Assembly: GCA_022483045.1 (NCBI GenBank)
Contig: JAKVOA010000001.1
Coordinates: forward strand, 829,750-893,749
Length of the DNA: 64,000 nucleotides
Source: Oscillospiraceae bacterium
GTDB lineage: Bacteria > Bacillota > Clostridia > Oscillospirales > Acutalibacteraceae
Direction of reading: 5' to 3'
The notes beneath the pieces are model-generated. The model was not told the DNA's origin and ran no database searches. It saw only the letters and a list, made by a program, of their open reading frames with translations. The position numbers and the translations under genes were made by a program. This document shows, piece after piece, positions 17,198 through 25,736 of the stretch (position 1 is its first letter; each line of letters starts with the position of its first letter).

Positions 17198-18031
17198 ATG
17201 AAAACTGCCGAAAATATGCTTTTGTTAGAAAAAGATGGTGTCCCTTTTTTGCAGCTGCCTTCTTTTGCCAGGCAGACTTGGCTGCATCACGCCTTTGCCA
17301 CTCGGCGCGGCGGAGTCAGCAGCGGCATCTATCAGTCAATGAATCTCGGTTTTGGGCGCGGAGACCGGGATGAAAATGTTTTGGAAAACTACCGACGCTT
17401 TTGCAGCGCAGCTGGTTTTGCAGTAGAGGACCTTGTTGCGACAGCGCAGACACATAAAACCAACATCCTGCGTGTTGGGCAGAAAGAACGCGGCATGGGT
17501 ATTCTTCGCCCAAAGCCATGGCATGATATTGACGGCCTGATTACAAATGAACCGCACGTTGCGCTGTGTGTTTACGGAGCAGATTGCGTTCCCCTACTTT
17601 TTGCTGACCCGGTTCATCGGGCTATTGGCGTTGCACATGCCGGCTGGCGCGGTACGGTTGCTGGTATGGCAGGGGAGGCTGTCGCCGCCATGCAGCGCAG
17701 CTTTGGTACAGAGCCGCAGGATTTGTTGGTTGGCATTGGCCCATCCATCGGTCCTTGCTGTTTTGAGGTAGATGAACCTGTCGCAAAAGAATTTTTAAAT
17801 AATCCGCGTTTTTCTGCTGATACCTGTGTTACTAAGAAAGGCGGCGGAAAGTGGAACATTGACTTATGGGAAGCAAATGCGCAGGTCCTGCGGCGGGCCG
17901 GTGTAACAAAGATTGAAAAGGGAATGCTCTGCACCCGCTGTCATCCAGATCTCTTGTGGTCACACCGGGCAACTGCCGGAAAGCGCGGCGGCATGTGTGG
18001 AATCCTCTCTTTGGCGGAGGAGGAACAATGA
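17198..18031 (+). CDS. pgeF: Peptidoglycan editing factor PgeF (YfiH family)
   Basis: Hydrolase of the YfiH family, once called multicopper polyphenol oxidase; in E. coli it removes wrongly incorporated amino acids from peptidoglycan precursors. 277 residues from ATG 17198 (CGGAGG six bases upstream). The metal-binding residues are visible in TAQTHKTN (His), ADCVPLLF (Cys) and VAHAGWRGTV (His); GPSIGPCCFEV and CTRCHPDLLWSHRA are further family signatures. Its stop overlaps the next ATG (ATGA), so it is coupled to the radical SAM gene. Confidence 0.92.
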   Translation: MKTAENMLLLEKDGVPFLQLPSFARQTWLHHAFATRRGGVSSGIYQSMNLGFGRGDRDENVLENYRRFCSAAGFAVEDLVATAQTHKTNILRVGQKERGMGILRPKPWHDIDGLITNEPHVALCVYGADCVPLLFADPVHRAIGVAHAGWRGTVAGMAGEAVAAMQRSFGTEPQDLLVGIGPSIGPCCFEVDEPVAKEFLNNPRFSADTCVTKKGGGKWNIDLWEANAQVLRRAGVTKIEKGMLCTRCHPDLLWSHRATAGKRGGMCGILSLAEEEQ

Positions 18032-18927
18032 AGATGGATTCCTGCAGACTGTGTCCGCGCAGCTGTGGCTGTGTGCGTACAGAGAATGAGGGAAGCGGGT
18101 ACTGCAAAATGGGCACTCTGCCTGTTGTGGCGCGCGCGGCGCTGCATTACTGGGAAGAGCCATGCATCAGCGGCAAACAGGGGAGCGGCGCTGTTTTCTT
18201 TACAGGCTGTTCGCTTCAGTGTATTTTCTGCCAAAACCATCAAATCAGTACAGAGCGCGCTGTGGGCAGGCAGGTTTCCGTGCAGCAACTTTCAGACATC
18301 TTTTTCCGCCTGATTGACCAGGGCGCACTGAATATCAATTTGGTAAGCGCGGCACACTTTGTTCCTGCTGTAGCAGAGGCTCTGAAGCTGCGCCCGCTGC
18401 CGGTGCCGGTTGTCTACAATTCCAGCGGATATGAGTCCCTTAAAACACTGCAAATGCTGGACGGCTTGGTGCAGATTTATTTACCCGATTATAAATACGA
18501 TGATGATACCCTCGCTGTTCGTTTTTCCCATGCGTCGGATTACACAGAAAAAGCGCGCGCAGCAATTTTAGAAATGACCCGTCAGACCGGCCCCTGCCGC
18601 TTTGATGATAATGGTATTCTGCAGAGCGGCACCATTGTGCGCCACCTGTTGCTGCCGGGGCATACACGCAATACGATTGCTGCGCTTGACTGGCTTGCGG
18701 AAAACCTGCCCAAAGGGACACTAGTCAGTCTGATGGGGCAGTACACACCCTGTGGGGATGTCAAAGCGTATCCGGAGCTGACCCGCCGGGTAACCACCCG
18801 CGAGTACAAAAAAGTAGAGCAGCACTTGTTTGACCTCAATTTAGACGGCTTTGTCCAGGACCTGTCTTCTGCAAAAAAGACGTATATTCCGTTGTTCGAC
18901 TTGACAGGTGTCTGTGAAGACAGATAA
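18028..18927 (+). CDS. PflX-like radical SAM protein
   Basis: 299 residues from ATG 18028, after GGAGGAGGA, overlapping pgeF by four bases. An N-terminal cysteine cluster (CRLCPRSCGC...GYC, residues about 5-25) precedes the radical SAM motif CxxxCxxC in GCSLQCIFCQN (about 66-73). It matches the family annotated as putative pyruvate formate-lyase activating enzyme (COG1313, PflX), which differs from true PflA and has no proven substrate. No glycyl-radical enzyme lies nearby. Its position between pgeF and a cell-wall-type deacetylase may hint at a wall-related role, but that is guesswork. Confidence 0.83.
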   Translation: MKMDSCRLCPRSCGCVRTENEGSGYCKMGTLPVVARAALHYWEEPCISGKQGSGAVFFTGCSLQCIFCQNHQISTERAVGRQVSVQQLSDIFFRLIDQGALNINLVSAAHFVPAVAEALKLRPLPVPVVYNSSGYESLKTLQMLDGLVQIYLPDYKYDDDTLAVRFSHASDYTEKARAAILEMTRQTGPCRFDDNGILQSGTIVRHLLLPGHTRNTIAALDWLAENLPKGTLVSLMGQYTPCGDVKAYPELTRRVTTREYKKVEQHLFDLNLDGFVQDLSSAKKTYIPLFDLTGVCEDR

Positions 18928-18989
18928 TCCCACATAAAAAAGCATAAAATCAGTGCATTTCCCGTATGTAAAGAAGGGGGGTGCACGCA

Positions 18990-19892
18990 TTGAAACTAGT
19001 ACAGCGGAAACTGCGCAGGGCAGCTGCTACGCTTTGCGCAGCAGCAGTCATTTTAGCGGGGGCCGGCTGCCTGCACGCAGCAAGCAGTGCGGTGCCTGTG
19101 TCGGCAAAGGCAGTGCAGCCTGCCGGCATTTCTCTGCCGATTCTTATGTATCACAGCATGCTGCCGCCGTCTGTTTTACACGGCCGCTACATTGTTTCTC
19201 CAACACTTTTTGAGCAAGACCTGCAGTATCTGCAAAAAGAGGGCTATACCGCCGTCACTATGCAGGACTTGCTGAATGCAGTCAATGGAGAAGGCACTTT
19301 GCCTAAAAAACCGGTTATGCTCTCTTTTGATGACGGCTACTACAACAATTATAAATATGCTTTTCCGCTGGTCAAAAAGTATCATATGAAAATGGTCCTG
19401 TCGCCCATAGGCATTTGTACAGAGCAGTTCAGCAAAGCAGACAGCGACCACCTGACCTACTCCCATGTTACGTGGAAAGAGCTGAATGAAATGCTGCAGA
19501 GCGGCTGTGTCGAGGTGCAGAATCATACCTATAATCTGCACCAAAACCACCATGGTCGGCTTGGTGCCAGCAAGCGCCGCTCTGAAAGCGTTGCAGATTA
19601 CCAAAAAATGCTGCAGGAAGATCTGACGCATAATCAGGCGTTGTTTTATGAGCATACCGGTGTCCACATGAATACCTTTGTCTATCCGTTTGGTGCGGTA
19701 AGCGAAGCGGCAGGCGATGTGATTCATGCCGTCGGATTTCGTGCAACGTTGACCTGTACAGAAAAAATGAATCACATTACACAGGACCCGGCTTGTCTGT
19801 ATGAACTCGGCCGCTTTCTGCGTCCGCCAGATCTCTCCCCGGCACAGTTCTTTGCCCAAAAGATTCTCCCTGCCGAAAAAAAGACAAAATAA
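18990..19892 (+). CDS. Secreted polysaccharide deacetylase (CE4/NodB domain)
   Basis: Exported enzyme predicted to deacetylate peptidoglycan or another N-acetylated glycan. I choose TTG at 18990 (300 residues) because AAGGGGG ends ten bases ahead; a GTG at 18981 touches the ribosome site. The N-terminus is a signal peptide (basic, then ATLCAAAVILAGAGCLHA, with a Cys that could be lipidated). NodB motif 1 is LSFDDGYYN, motif 2 NHTYNLHQ, motif 3 FVYPFG. Probably the last gene of the pgeF transcript, or separately transcribed across a 62-base gap. Confidence 0.86.
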   Translation: MKLVQRKLRRAAATLCAAAVILAGAGCLHAASSAVPVSAKAVQPAGISLPILMYHSMLPPSVLHGRYIVSPTLFEQDLQYLQKEGYTAVTMQDLLNAVNGEGTLPKKPVMLSFDDGYYNNYKYAFPLVKKYHMKMVLSPIGICTEQFSKADSDHLTYSHVTWKELNEMLQSGCVEVQNHTYNLHQNHHGRLGASKRRSESVADYQKMLQEDLTHNQALFYEHTGVHMNTFVYPFGAVSEAAGDVIHAVGFRATLTCTEKMNHITQDPACLYELGRFLRPPDLSPAQFFAQKILPAEKKTK

Positions 19893-19946
19893 AAAGAATC
19901 GCTTGTTTTTTCGCATACAGCGGAAAGGACAGGCGATTCTTTTTAA
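19889..19946. terminator. Bidirectional terminator between deacetylase and glnS genes
   Basis: AAAAAGAATCGCTTGT pairs with ACAGGCGATTCTTTTT (16 pairs, one G-U) around a 22-base loop; A/T tracts on both sides. Confidence 0.8.
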
Positions 19947-19965
19947 TATTCAACAATAGGAAAGC

Positions 19966-21666
19966 TTATTTTTTCTTTTTGGGTTTAAAGCTGTCTTTCA
20001 GAGAAACAGAGCGATTAAAGACCATGTGCGTTGAAGCAGAGTCTTTGTCAAAGCAGAAGTACCCTTCCCGCATAAACTGAAAAGCGGTTTTCGGATCTGC
20101 ATTCTGCATAGCCGGCTCTACTTTGCATCCCTGAAGGATTGTAAGGGAATTTGGATTGATGACCTGCAGAAAGTCCTCTTCCTGTTCCGGCTCTGCTACA
20201 GTAAACAGACTGCCGTACAGCCGAACTTCTGCATCAACACAGTTGTGTGCGTCGACCCAGTGAATTGTGCCGCGCACTTTGCGGCCATCCGGTGTATCTC
20301 CGCCGCGTGTAGCTGGATCATACGCAGCAAAAACAGTTTTAATGTTTCCATTTGCATCTTTTTCGCATCCGGTGCAGCGCACAATATAGGCTGCTTTCAA
20401 GCGGACTTCATTTCCGGGAAAGAGCCGGCGGTAACCTTTGACTGGCGTCTCCAGAAAGTCGCTTGCGTCAATCCATAGTTCGTGGGAAAAACTTACTGTG
20501 TGACTTCCATCCTGCTCACGCTCAGGGTTATTCTGCATGACAAACGTTTCGGTTTTATCTTCCGGGTAATTTGTAAGGATCAGCTTAATCGGGTGTAAAA
20601 CCGCCATGGTGCGCTGTGCGTTGAGATTCAGATCTTCCCGCAGGCAGTGTTCCAAAAAGTCATAGTCGACGGTTGAGTTCACTTTTGAAACACCGATGCG
20701 CTCACAGAAATTGCGGATAGATGCCGGCGTAAAGCCACGGCGGCGCAGGCCGCAGAGGGTTGGCATACGTGGATCGTCCCAGCCGGAAACATAGTTGCCC
20801 TCCACCAGTTTGCGCAGTTTGCGCTTGCTCATAACGGTGTTGTTAATGCCCAAACGGGCAAATTCAATCTGCCGCGGTTTTGCCGGCAGGTCAATGTTGT
20901 TGATGACCCATTCGTACAGGGGGCGGTGGTCCTCAAATTCTAGTGTGCACAGCGAGTGGGTGATTCCTTCAATAGCATCTTCAATCGGGTGGGCAAAGTC
21001 ATACATGGGGTAGATGCACCACTTTGTGCCGGTGCGGTGGTGTGCTGTGTGATTGATGCGGTAAATGACCGGGTCACGCAGATTGAAATTGCCCGAGGCA
21101 AGGTCAATCTTTGCACGCAGGGTCATACGTCCATCGGCAAATTCGCCTTTTTTCATGCGTGCAAACAGGTCGAGGCTCTCTGCAACTGGGCGGTCACGGT
21201 AGGGACTCACCGCCGGATGAGAGAGGTCGCCGCGGTTGTCGTGCATCTGTTCTGGGGTCAGTTCACAGATGTAGGCGAGGCCTTTTTTAATCAGCTTTAC
21301 CGCCAGGTCGTACATGGTGTCAAAGTAATCAGAGGCGTAATGAAAGCGGTCGCCCCAGTCAAAACCGAGCCAGTGAATGTCCTCTTTGATTGCGTCGACG
21401 TATTCGGTATCTTCTTTGGTTGGGTTTGTGTCATCCATGCGCAGATTGCACAGACCGCCGAATTTTTCTGCGGTGCCGAAATCAACGCAGATCGCTTTTG
21501 CATGTCCGATGTGCAGGTAGCCGTTTGGTTCCGGTGGAAAGCGGGTGTGCACCTGCTGACCGGCGTAGCGGCCGTTTTCCGCAATATCTTCTGTAATAAA
21601 TGTATGAATGAAGTTTCCGCTGCCCGTTTCTTCAGGTGCGGGGCACTTGTCAGTCGTTTCGCTCAT
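19966..21666 (-). CDS. glnS: Glutaminyl-tRNA synthetase
   Basis: Charges tRNA-Gln directly with glutamine. 566 residues from ATG 21666 after AGGAGG; longer upstream frames lack a ribosome site. Class I signatures: PPEPNGYLHIGHAKA (HIGH) and MSKRKL (KMSKS equivalent, VMSKRK). The body matches GlnRS rather than GluRS, including the C-terminal anticodon-binding beta barrels. The organism therefore has a direct GlnRS route as well as GluRS (next gene upstream); 52 bases separate them and they are likely one operon. Confidence 0.97.
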   Translation of the reverse strand: MSETTDKCPAPEETGSGNFIHTFITEDIAENGRYAGQQVHTRFPPEPNGYLHIGHAKAICVDFGTAEKFGGLCNLRMDDTNPTKEDTEYVDAIKEDIHWLGFDWGDRFHYASDYFDTMYDLAVKLIKKGLAYICELTPEQMHDNRGDLSHPAVSPYRDRPVAESLDLFARMKKGEFADGRMTLRAKIDLASGNFNLRDPVIYRINHTAHHRTGTKWCIYPMYDFAHPIEDAIEGITHSLCTLEFEDHRPLYEWVINNIDLPAKPRQIEFARLGINNTVMSKRKLRKLVEGNYVSGWDDPRMPTLCGLRRRGFTPASIRNFCERIGVSKVNSTVDYDFLEHCLREDLNLNAQRTMAVLHPIKLILTNYPEDKTETFVMQNNPEREQDGSHTVSFSHELWIDASDFLETPVKGYRRLFPGNEVRLKAAYIVRCTGCEKDANGNIKTVFAAYDPATRGGDTPDGRKVRGTIHWVDAHNCVDAEVRLYGSLFTVAEPEQEEDFLQVINPNSLTILQGCKVEPAMQNADPKTAFQFMREGYFCFDKDSASTHMVFNRSVSLKDSFKPKKKK

Positions 21667-21718
21667 AAAGAGTCCTCCTGATTTTCTAAACATAATATAT
21701 ATAGAATAGGGACAATCA

Positions 21719-23182
21719 TTAGCCGGCGCTTTTTACTTTTTCTAAACCGCTCTGCAGCCGGCGCAGAGATTCCTCTTTGCCAAGCAGGGAAAGAATCTCC
21801 ATAGCGCCGCCGGGGGTTACTTTCTGTCCCGCAGCCGCTATGCGGACAGGCCACAGAAGTGTGCCGTTTTTCACTTCCAGTTTCTTTGCCAGGTCCAGCA
21901 GGTTTTCGTGCAGGGAGCCGACGCTCCAGTCAGAGAGCGCAGTCAAATTCGCAATAGCTGCCTGCAGCATGACCGGTGCATTTTGCAAAGTTGCCTTGCT
22001 CTTTTTATTGACAAAAAGTTCCGCATCGTACTGGGGCAGTTCACGGAAAAACTGCAGCATCTCCGGAATTTCCGGCAGCTTCAGCACACGCGGCTGCAGC
22101 ATGTCTGCCAAAATGCCCCAGTCTTTTTCTGCACTGCCAAAGATTTCGCGGAAATACGGCATGGCTTTTTCAATAAAGGTTTCTTTGGGCATTTTCTTAA
22201 TATATTCGCCGTTCATCCAGGTCAGCTTTTCGTAGTCAAAGACGGCAGGACTTTTGCTGATGCCGTCAATGCTGAAAGCTTCGGTGAGTTCTGGCAGGGT
22301 AAAGAGCTCCTGCGTATCTTTGGGCGCCCAACCTAGCAAAGCAATGTAGTTGATAATTGCTTCCGGCAGATAGCCCTCTTTCAGCAGGTCTTCAAATCCG
22401 GTGGAGCCGTGCCGCTTAGAAAGCTTGCTGGTTGAGCCGTCCGGGTTGCGGCCCATAATCAGCGGCAGATGCACATAGGTTGGAATCGGCCAGCCAAAGG
22501 CTTCATACAGCAGGTCATACTTTGGCGTGCTGGTCAGGTATTCGCAGCCGCGCACTACATGTGTAATGTGCATTAGGTGGTCATCTATAACATTCGCGAA
22601 GTTGTAAGTTGGGTAGCCGTCTGATTTAATTAAAATTTGGTCTTCCAATTCGCTGTTTTCAATCGTGATGATTCCAAAGACACTGTCGGTAAACGAAGTG
22701 CTGCCCTTTAAGGGCATTTTCTGCCGAATAACCCACGGCGTGCCGGATTGCAGCAGCCTTTCAGTTTCTTCCGGCGGCAGATTGCGGCAGTGACGGTCGT
22801 ATCCGCCTATCCCGTTTTCATCGTGCAGAGAGGCAAGGCGTTCTTTGCTGCAGAAGCAGTAATAGGCTTTTCCTTCCTTTACCAGCTGCTGTGCGTAAGG
22901 CAGGTAGATATCTTTTCGCTGACTTTGCACATAGGGGCCGTAGGGGCCGCCGATGTCTGGGCCTTCATCATGCTGCAGGCCGACTTGCTGTAATGTATGA
23001 TAAATCACATCTGTGGCGCCTTCTACAAAGCGCTCTTGGTCTGTGTCTTCAATGCGCAGGACAAAGCTGCCTCCCTGTGACTTTGCAATCAAGTACTCAA
23101 ACAGGGCGGTACGCAGGTTGCCAACATGCATAAACCCCGTTGGGCTGGGTGCAAAGCGGGTCCTGACTGTCTGTTTTTCCAT
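21719..23182 (-). CDS. gltX: Glutamyl-tRNA synthetase
   Basis: Charges tRNA-Glu with glutamate for translation and tetrapyrrole synthesis. 487 residues from ATG 23182 with AAAAGGGG eight bases upstream. Class I motifs RFAPSPTGFMHVGNLRTA and KLSKRHGS are present, followed by the helical anticodon-binding domain. Promoter at 23214-23242 leaves a leader of about 30 bases, too short for a T-box. First gene of gltX-glnS. Confidence 0.97.
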   Translation of the reverse strand: MEKQTVRTRFAPSPTGFMHVGNLRTALFEYLIAKSQGGSFVLRIEDTDQERFVEGATDVIYHTLQQVGLQHDEGPDIGGPYGPYVQSQRKDIYLPYAQQLVKEGKAYYCFCSKERLASLHDENGIGGYDRHCRNLPPEETERLLQSGTPWVIRQKMPLKGSTSFTDSVFGIITIENSELEDQILIKSDGYPTYNFANVIDDHLMHITHVVRGCEYLTSTPKYDLLYEAFGWPIPTYVHLPLIMGRNPDGSTSKLSKRHGSTGFEDLLKEGYLPEAIINYIALLGWAPKDTQELFTLPELTEAFSIDGISKSPAVFDYEKLTWMNGEYIKKMPKETFIEKAMPYFREIFGSAEKDWGILADMLQPRVLKLPEIPEMLQFFRELPQYDAELFVNKKSKATLQNAPVMLQAAIANLTALSDWSVGSLHENLLDLAKKLEVKNGTLLWPVRIAAAGQKVTPGGAMEILSLLGKEESLRRLQSGLEKVKSAG

Positions 23183-23213
23183 AAAATTTACCCCTTTTCG
23201 TTGACGTTCTTTT

Positions 23214-23242
23214 ATTATACCGAAAAAAGGCGGCTGGTGCAA
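23214..23242 (-). promoter_or_regulatory. Sigma-A promoter of gltX-glnS
   Basis: Minus strand TTGCAC (23242-23237), 17 bases, TATAAT (23219-23214). Confidence 0.85.
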
Positions 23243-23491
23243 TCGTTTGCCCCGGCATTTTCGCAAATAACAGATAAAGCAGAACCCTGTGCGCCAAAAG
23301 AGTTGGTCCAATATGTGGGGAATAGAAGTCAAGAAAGGATTAAATTATTAAAAATAAATATATTGTTTAAAAAATATCAAATTATAATTGATTTTTTGTT
23401 GAATATATGTTAATATGGCAGAAATAGAGAGGAGTATAAGAAAAAACACACTTCATCACCGCAAAGACGCCCCAAAAAGGAGATAAGCAGC

Positions 23492-23956
23492 ATGAAAGCA
23501 GTTATAGCATTTGTGGTAGCGCATCACGTTATCTTGACAGTGATATATGTTTTTTATGTGGTTGCTCTCTGGCGTGTATTTACAAAGGCGCATGTTGCCG
23601 GCTGGAAATCCGTAGTCCCATTTTATAATTTATACCTGCTCTTTAAGATTAGCTGGGACAAAAAGATGTTCTGGGCTCTTTTTGGCAGCCTGCTGCTGGC
23701 CGCACTGATGAGAAGCTTTTCGGGAATGTTTGTTCCAGAAATGCTGGCATCCCTGCTGACAATCGTAGCAGACATTGTTTACATTCTTATGAATGTGAAT
23801 TTGTCACGCTCCTTTGGCAACCAGGGCTGGTTTACGCTGGGGCTCATTTTCCTAAATCCCGCTTTCATTGTGATATTGGGCTTTTCTACACGGCAGAAAT
23901 ATTTGGGTCCGCAAATTGAGACGCAAAATCATTTTCAGACAGCACAAAAGCGTTGA
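23492..23956 (+). CDS. Small multi-pass membrane protein (DUF5684-like)
   Basis: 154 residues, AAAAGGAG upstream. Four hydrophobic segments (about 5-27, 55-75, 80-105, 112-135) with conserved-looking AGWKSVVPFYNLYLLFKI between helices 1 and 2 and ARSFG-like LSRSFGNQGWF before the last helix. This pattern (W-K-x-x-x-P-x-Y-N) is typical of DUF5684 membrane proteins, which have no known role. It stands alone; no promoter of good quality was found except AT-rich sequence upstream. Confidence 0.7.
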   Translation: MKAVIAFVVAHHVILTVIYVFYVVALWRVFTKAHVAGWKSVVPFYNLYLLFKISWDKKMFWALFGSLLLAALMRSFSGMFVPEMLASLLTIVADIVYILMNVNLSRSFGNQGWFTLGLIFLNPAFIVILGFSTRQKYLGPQIETQNHFQTAQKR

Positions 23957-24379
23957 AAGTAATTTACCGGGTACAAAAATGGCTGTCCTTGCGGTGAAGT
24001 GTGCTTTTTATTTTTTTATTTCTTTTAATAGGTAGGACCTTCTGCTGCAAAAGAAAAAAGCGGGGAAGGGCTTTCTTTTGTAAGAAACAGCGTTTTGACT
24101 GCTCAAAAGATGGGCCATGCAAAATCGGTCTTACGGGAGTAAATGAAGAAGAAGCACCCAATAAGCCCAGTTTTCCAGCATTATTTCAGGTACAATCGGC
24201 TTTTGCCCGCTAAATATGCGGCTATTCTGTTTTTTACAGTATTTATTTTGAATTAATAATAAATTTTATAAAAAAATAACCTGATAGGGCTTTCCAAGCG
24301 CCTAATTGTATGTTATGATAATTTAGACGAAAGCAAGGGGGGGTATCTGTGTATTTTTCGTGAAAATATTGTAAAAAGT
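23957..24379. other. Gene-poor gap before the thl operon
   Basis: About 420 bases without a convincing gene. It holds an A/T-rich imperfect hairpin at about 24050-24080 and a 37-codon reading frame (24143-24256) with a basic start and a hydrophobic end whose ribosome site is too close to its ATG. I see no recognised RNA family. Confidence 0.4.
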
Positions 24380-24397
24380 TTGCTAAAACTTTAACAA
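24380..24397. promoter_or_regulatory. Rex-like operator upstream of thl
   Basis: TTGCTAAAACTTTAACAA matches the clostridial Rex consensus TTGTTAA-N4-TTAACAA at 13 of 14 fixed positions and lies just before the thl -35 box. Confidence 0.7.
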
Positions 24398-24402
24398 AAT
24401 CC

Positions 24403-24431
24403 TTGCAATCGGCAACAGTTTGTGATATATT
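24403..24431 (+). promoter_or_regulatory. Sigma-A promoter of thl-crt-hbd
   Basis: TTGCAA (24403-24408), 17 bases, TATATT (24426-24431). A second, weaker Rex-like palindrome (24420-24437, 10 of 14 positions) covers the -10 box. Confidence 0.75.
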
Positions 24432-24444
24432 TAACTTGTGTTAA
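24420..24444. promoter_or_regulatory. Second operator-like palindromes over the thl -10 box
   Basis: TTGTGATATATTTAACTT (24420-24437) partly fits the Rex consensus, and TTAACTTGTGTTAA (24431-24444) is a perfect 5-4-5 inverted repeat sharing the same half-site. Confidence 0.4.
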
Positions 24445-24513
24445 AAAGCTGGTTTCCCGCACCGGCATGGGGCGGCAAAAACAGCTGAAATAAATGAATG
24501 GGGGAAACAACAA

Positions 24514-25698
24514 ATGTCTAAGAAAATCGTATTAGCAGGTGCCTGCCGTACTCCAATCGGCAAAATGGGTGGCGTATTTGTAAACACTTATACTCCTGAG
24601 CTGGCAACAATCGTTGTAAAAGAGGCTCTGAAGCGCTCTGGTGTACCGGCAGAGGCTGTCGATGAAGTTATCCTGGGCTGCGTATTCCAGGGCGGCATTG
24701 GCCAGAATGTTGCTCGTCAGGCTTCTGTATATGCTGGTATTCCGATCAGCACGCCTGCTTTCACACTGAACAACCTTTGCGGTTCCGGCCTGAAGAGCAT
24801 CAACGTCGCTGCTGGTCTGATCCAGTCTGGCCAGGCAGACGTTATTGTTGCCGGCGGTGCTGAGAACATGTCCAACGCTCCTTACCTGCTGAAAAAAGCT
24901 CGTTTCGGCTATCGTTTGAATGACGGTGTCCTCATCGACTCCATGCAGAACGATGGTCTGTGGGATACTTTCCATCATTACCCGATGGGCATCACTGCAG
25001 AAAATGTTGCTGAGAAATACGGCATCACTCGTGAAATGCAGGATGAGTTCTCTGCAAACAGCCAGCAGAAATGCCAGAAGGCTATTGCCGAGGGCAAGTT
25101 CAACGATGAGATCGTTCCTGTCGAAGTGAAGCAGAAAAAGAAGACTGTCCTTATCGACAAGGATGAGCCGCCGCGTGCCGGTATTACTGCTGAGAGCCTT
25201 GCTCACTTGAAGCCTTGCTTCAAAGAGGGCGGCACTGTTACCGCTGCCAACTCCTCCGGTATCAACGATGCAGCTTCCGCTGTTATCGTAATGACAGAAG
25301 ACAAAGCAAAAGAACTCGGTGTCAAGCCAATGGCTTATTGGATCGACGGCGCTTCTGCTGGTGTTGATCCGGCTTACATGGGCCTGGGCCCGATCGATGC
25401 AACAAAGAAAGTTATGAAGCACAGCGGCATGTCCGTAAAGGATATGGACCTGGTCGAAGCAAACGAAGCTTTTGCTGCACAGTCCATTGAAGTTTGCCGT
25501 GAACTGGAATTCGACATGAGCAAAGTCAACGTCAACGGCGGCGCTATTGCTCTGGGCCATCCGGTTGGCTGCTCTGGTTGCCGTATCCTGACCACCCTGA
25601 TGTATGAAATGCAGAAGAGAAGCAGCGAGTATGGCCTTGCTACTCTTTGTGTTGGCGGCGGCATGGGTGTTGCTACAATCGTTAAGAGATACGAATAA
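24514..25698 (+). CDS. thl: Acetyl-CoA acetyltransferase (thiolase)
   Basis: Condenses two acetyl-CoA to acetoacetyl-CoA (or extends butyryl-CoA to 3-oxohexanoyl-CoA), the first step of butyrate/caproate formation. 394 residues. Catalytic Cys in NNLCGSGLKS (about residue 88), His in ALGHPVGCSG and the second Cys in LCVGGGMGVA. GGGGGAAAC precedes the ATG. The gene shows a strikingly narrow codon choice (GCT, GGC, CTG, AAG), as do crt and hbd, which fits very high expression. First gene of thl-crt-hbd; control by Rex is inferred from the operators. Confidence 0.97.
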   Translation: MSKKIVLAGACRTPIGKMGGVFVNTYTPELATIVVKEALKRSGVPAEAVDEVILGCVFQGGIGQNVARQASVYAGIPISTPAFTLNNLCGSGLKSINVAAGLIQSGQADVIVAGGAENMSNAPYLLKKARFGYRLNDGVLIDSMQNDGLWDTFHHYPMGITAENVAEKYGITREMQDEFSANSQQKCQKAIAEGKFNDEIVPVEVKQKKKTVLIDKDEPPRAGITAESLAHLKPCFKEGGTVTAANSSGINDAASAVIVMTEDKAKELGVKPMAYWIDGASAGVDPAYMGLGPIDATKKVMKHSGMSVKDMDLVEANEAFAAQSIEVCRELEFDMSKVNVNGGAIALGHPVGCSGCRILTTLMYEMQKRSSEYGLATLCVGGGMGVATIVKRYE

Positions 25699-25736
25699 TC
25701 TCTTTCGGTATTGTATAGTAAAAGAAGGCTGAAAAA

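Noticed and set aside
17198-18031. Laccase/polyphenol oxidase
   Set aside because: Older name for the YfiH family; no multicopper oxidase cupredoxin domains are present.
18028-18927. Genuine pyruvate formate-lyase activating enzyme
   Set aside because: N-terminal cysteine cluster and sequence match the PflX group, and no pflB or other glycyl-radical enzyme is nearby.
23183-23300. T-box leader upstream of gltX
   Set aside because: Promoter leaves only about 30 bases of leader; no T-box sequence or terminator.
24532-25560. 342-codon open frame antisense to thl
   Set aside because: Mirror of the highly biased codon use of thl; no ribosome site, no family resemblance.
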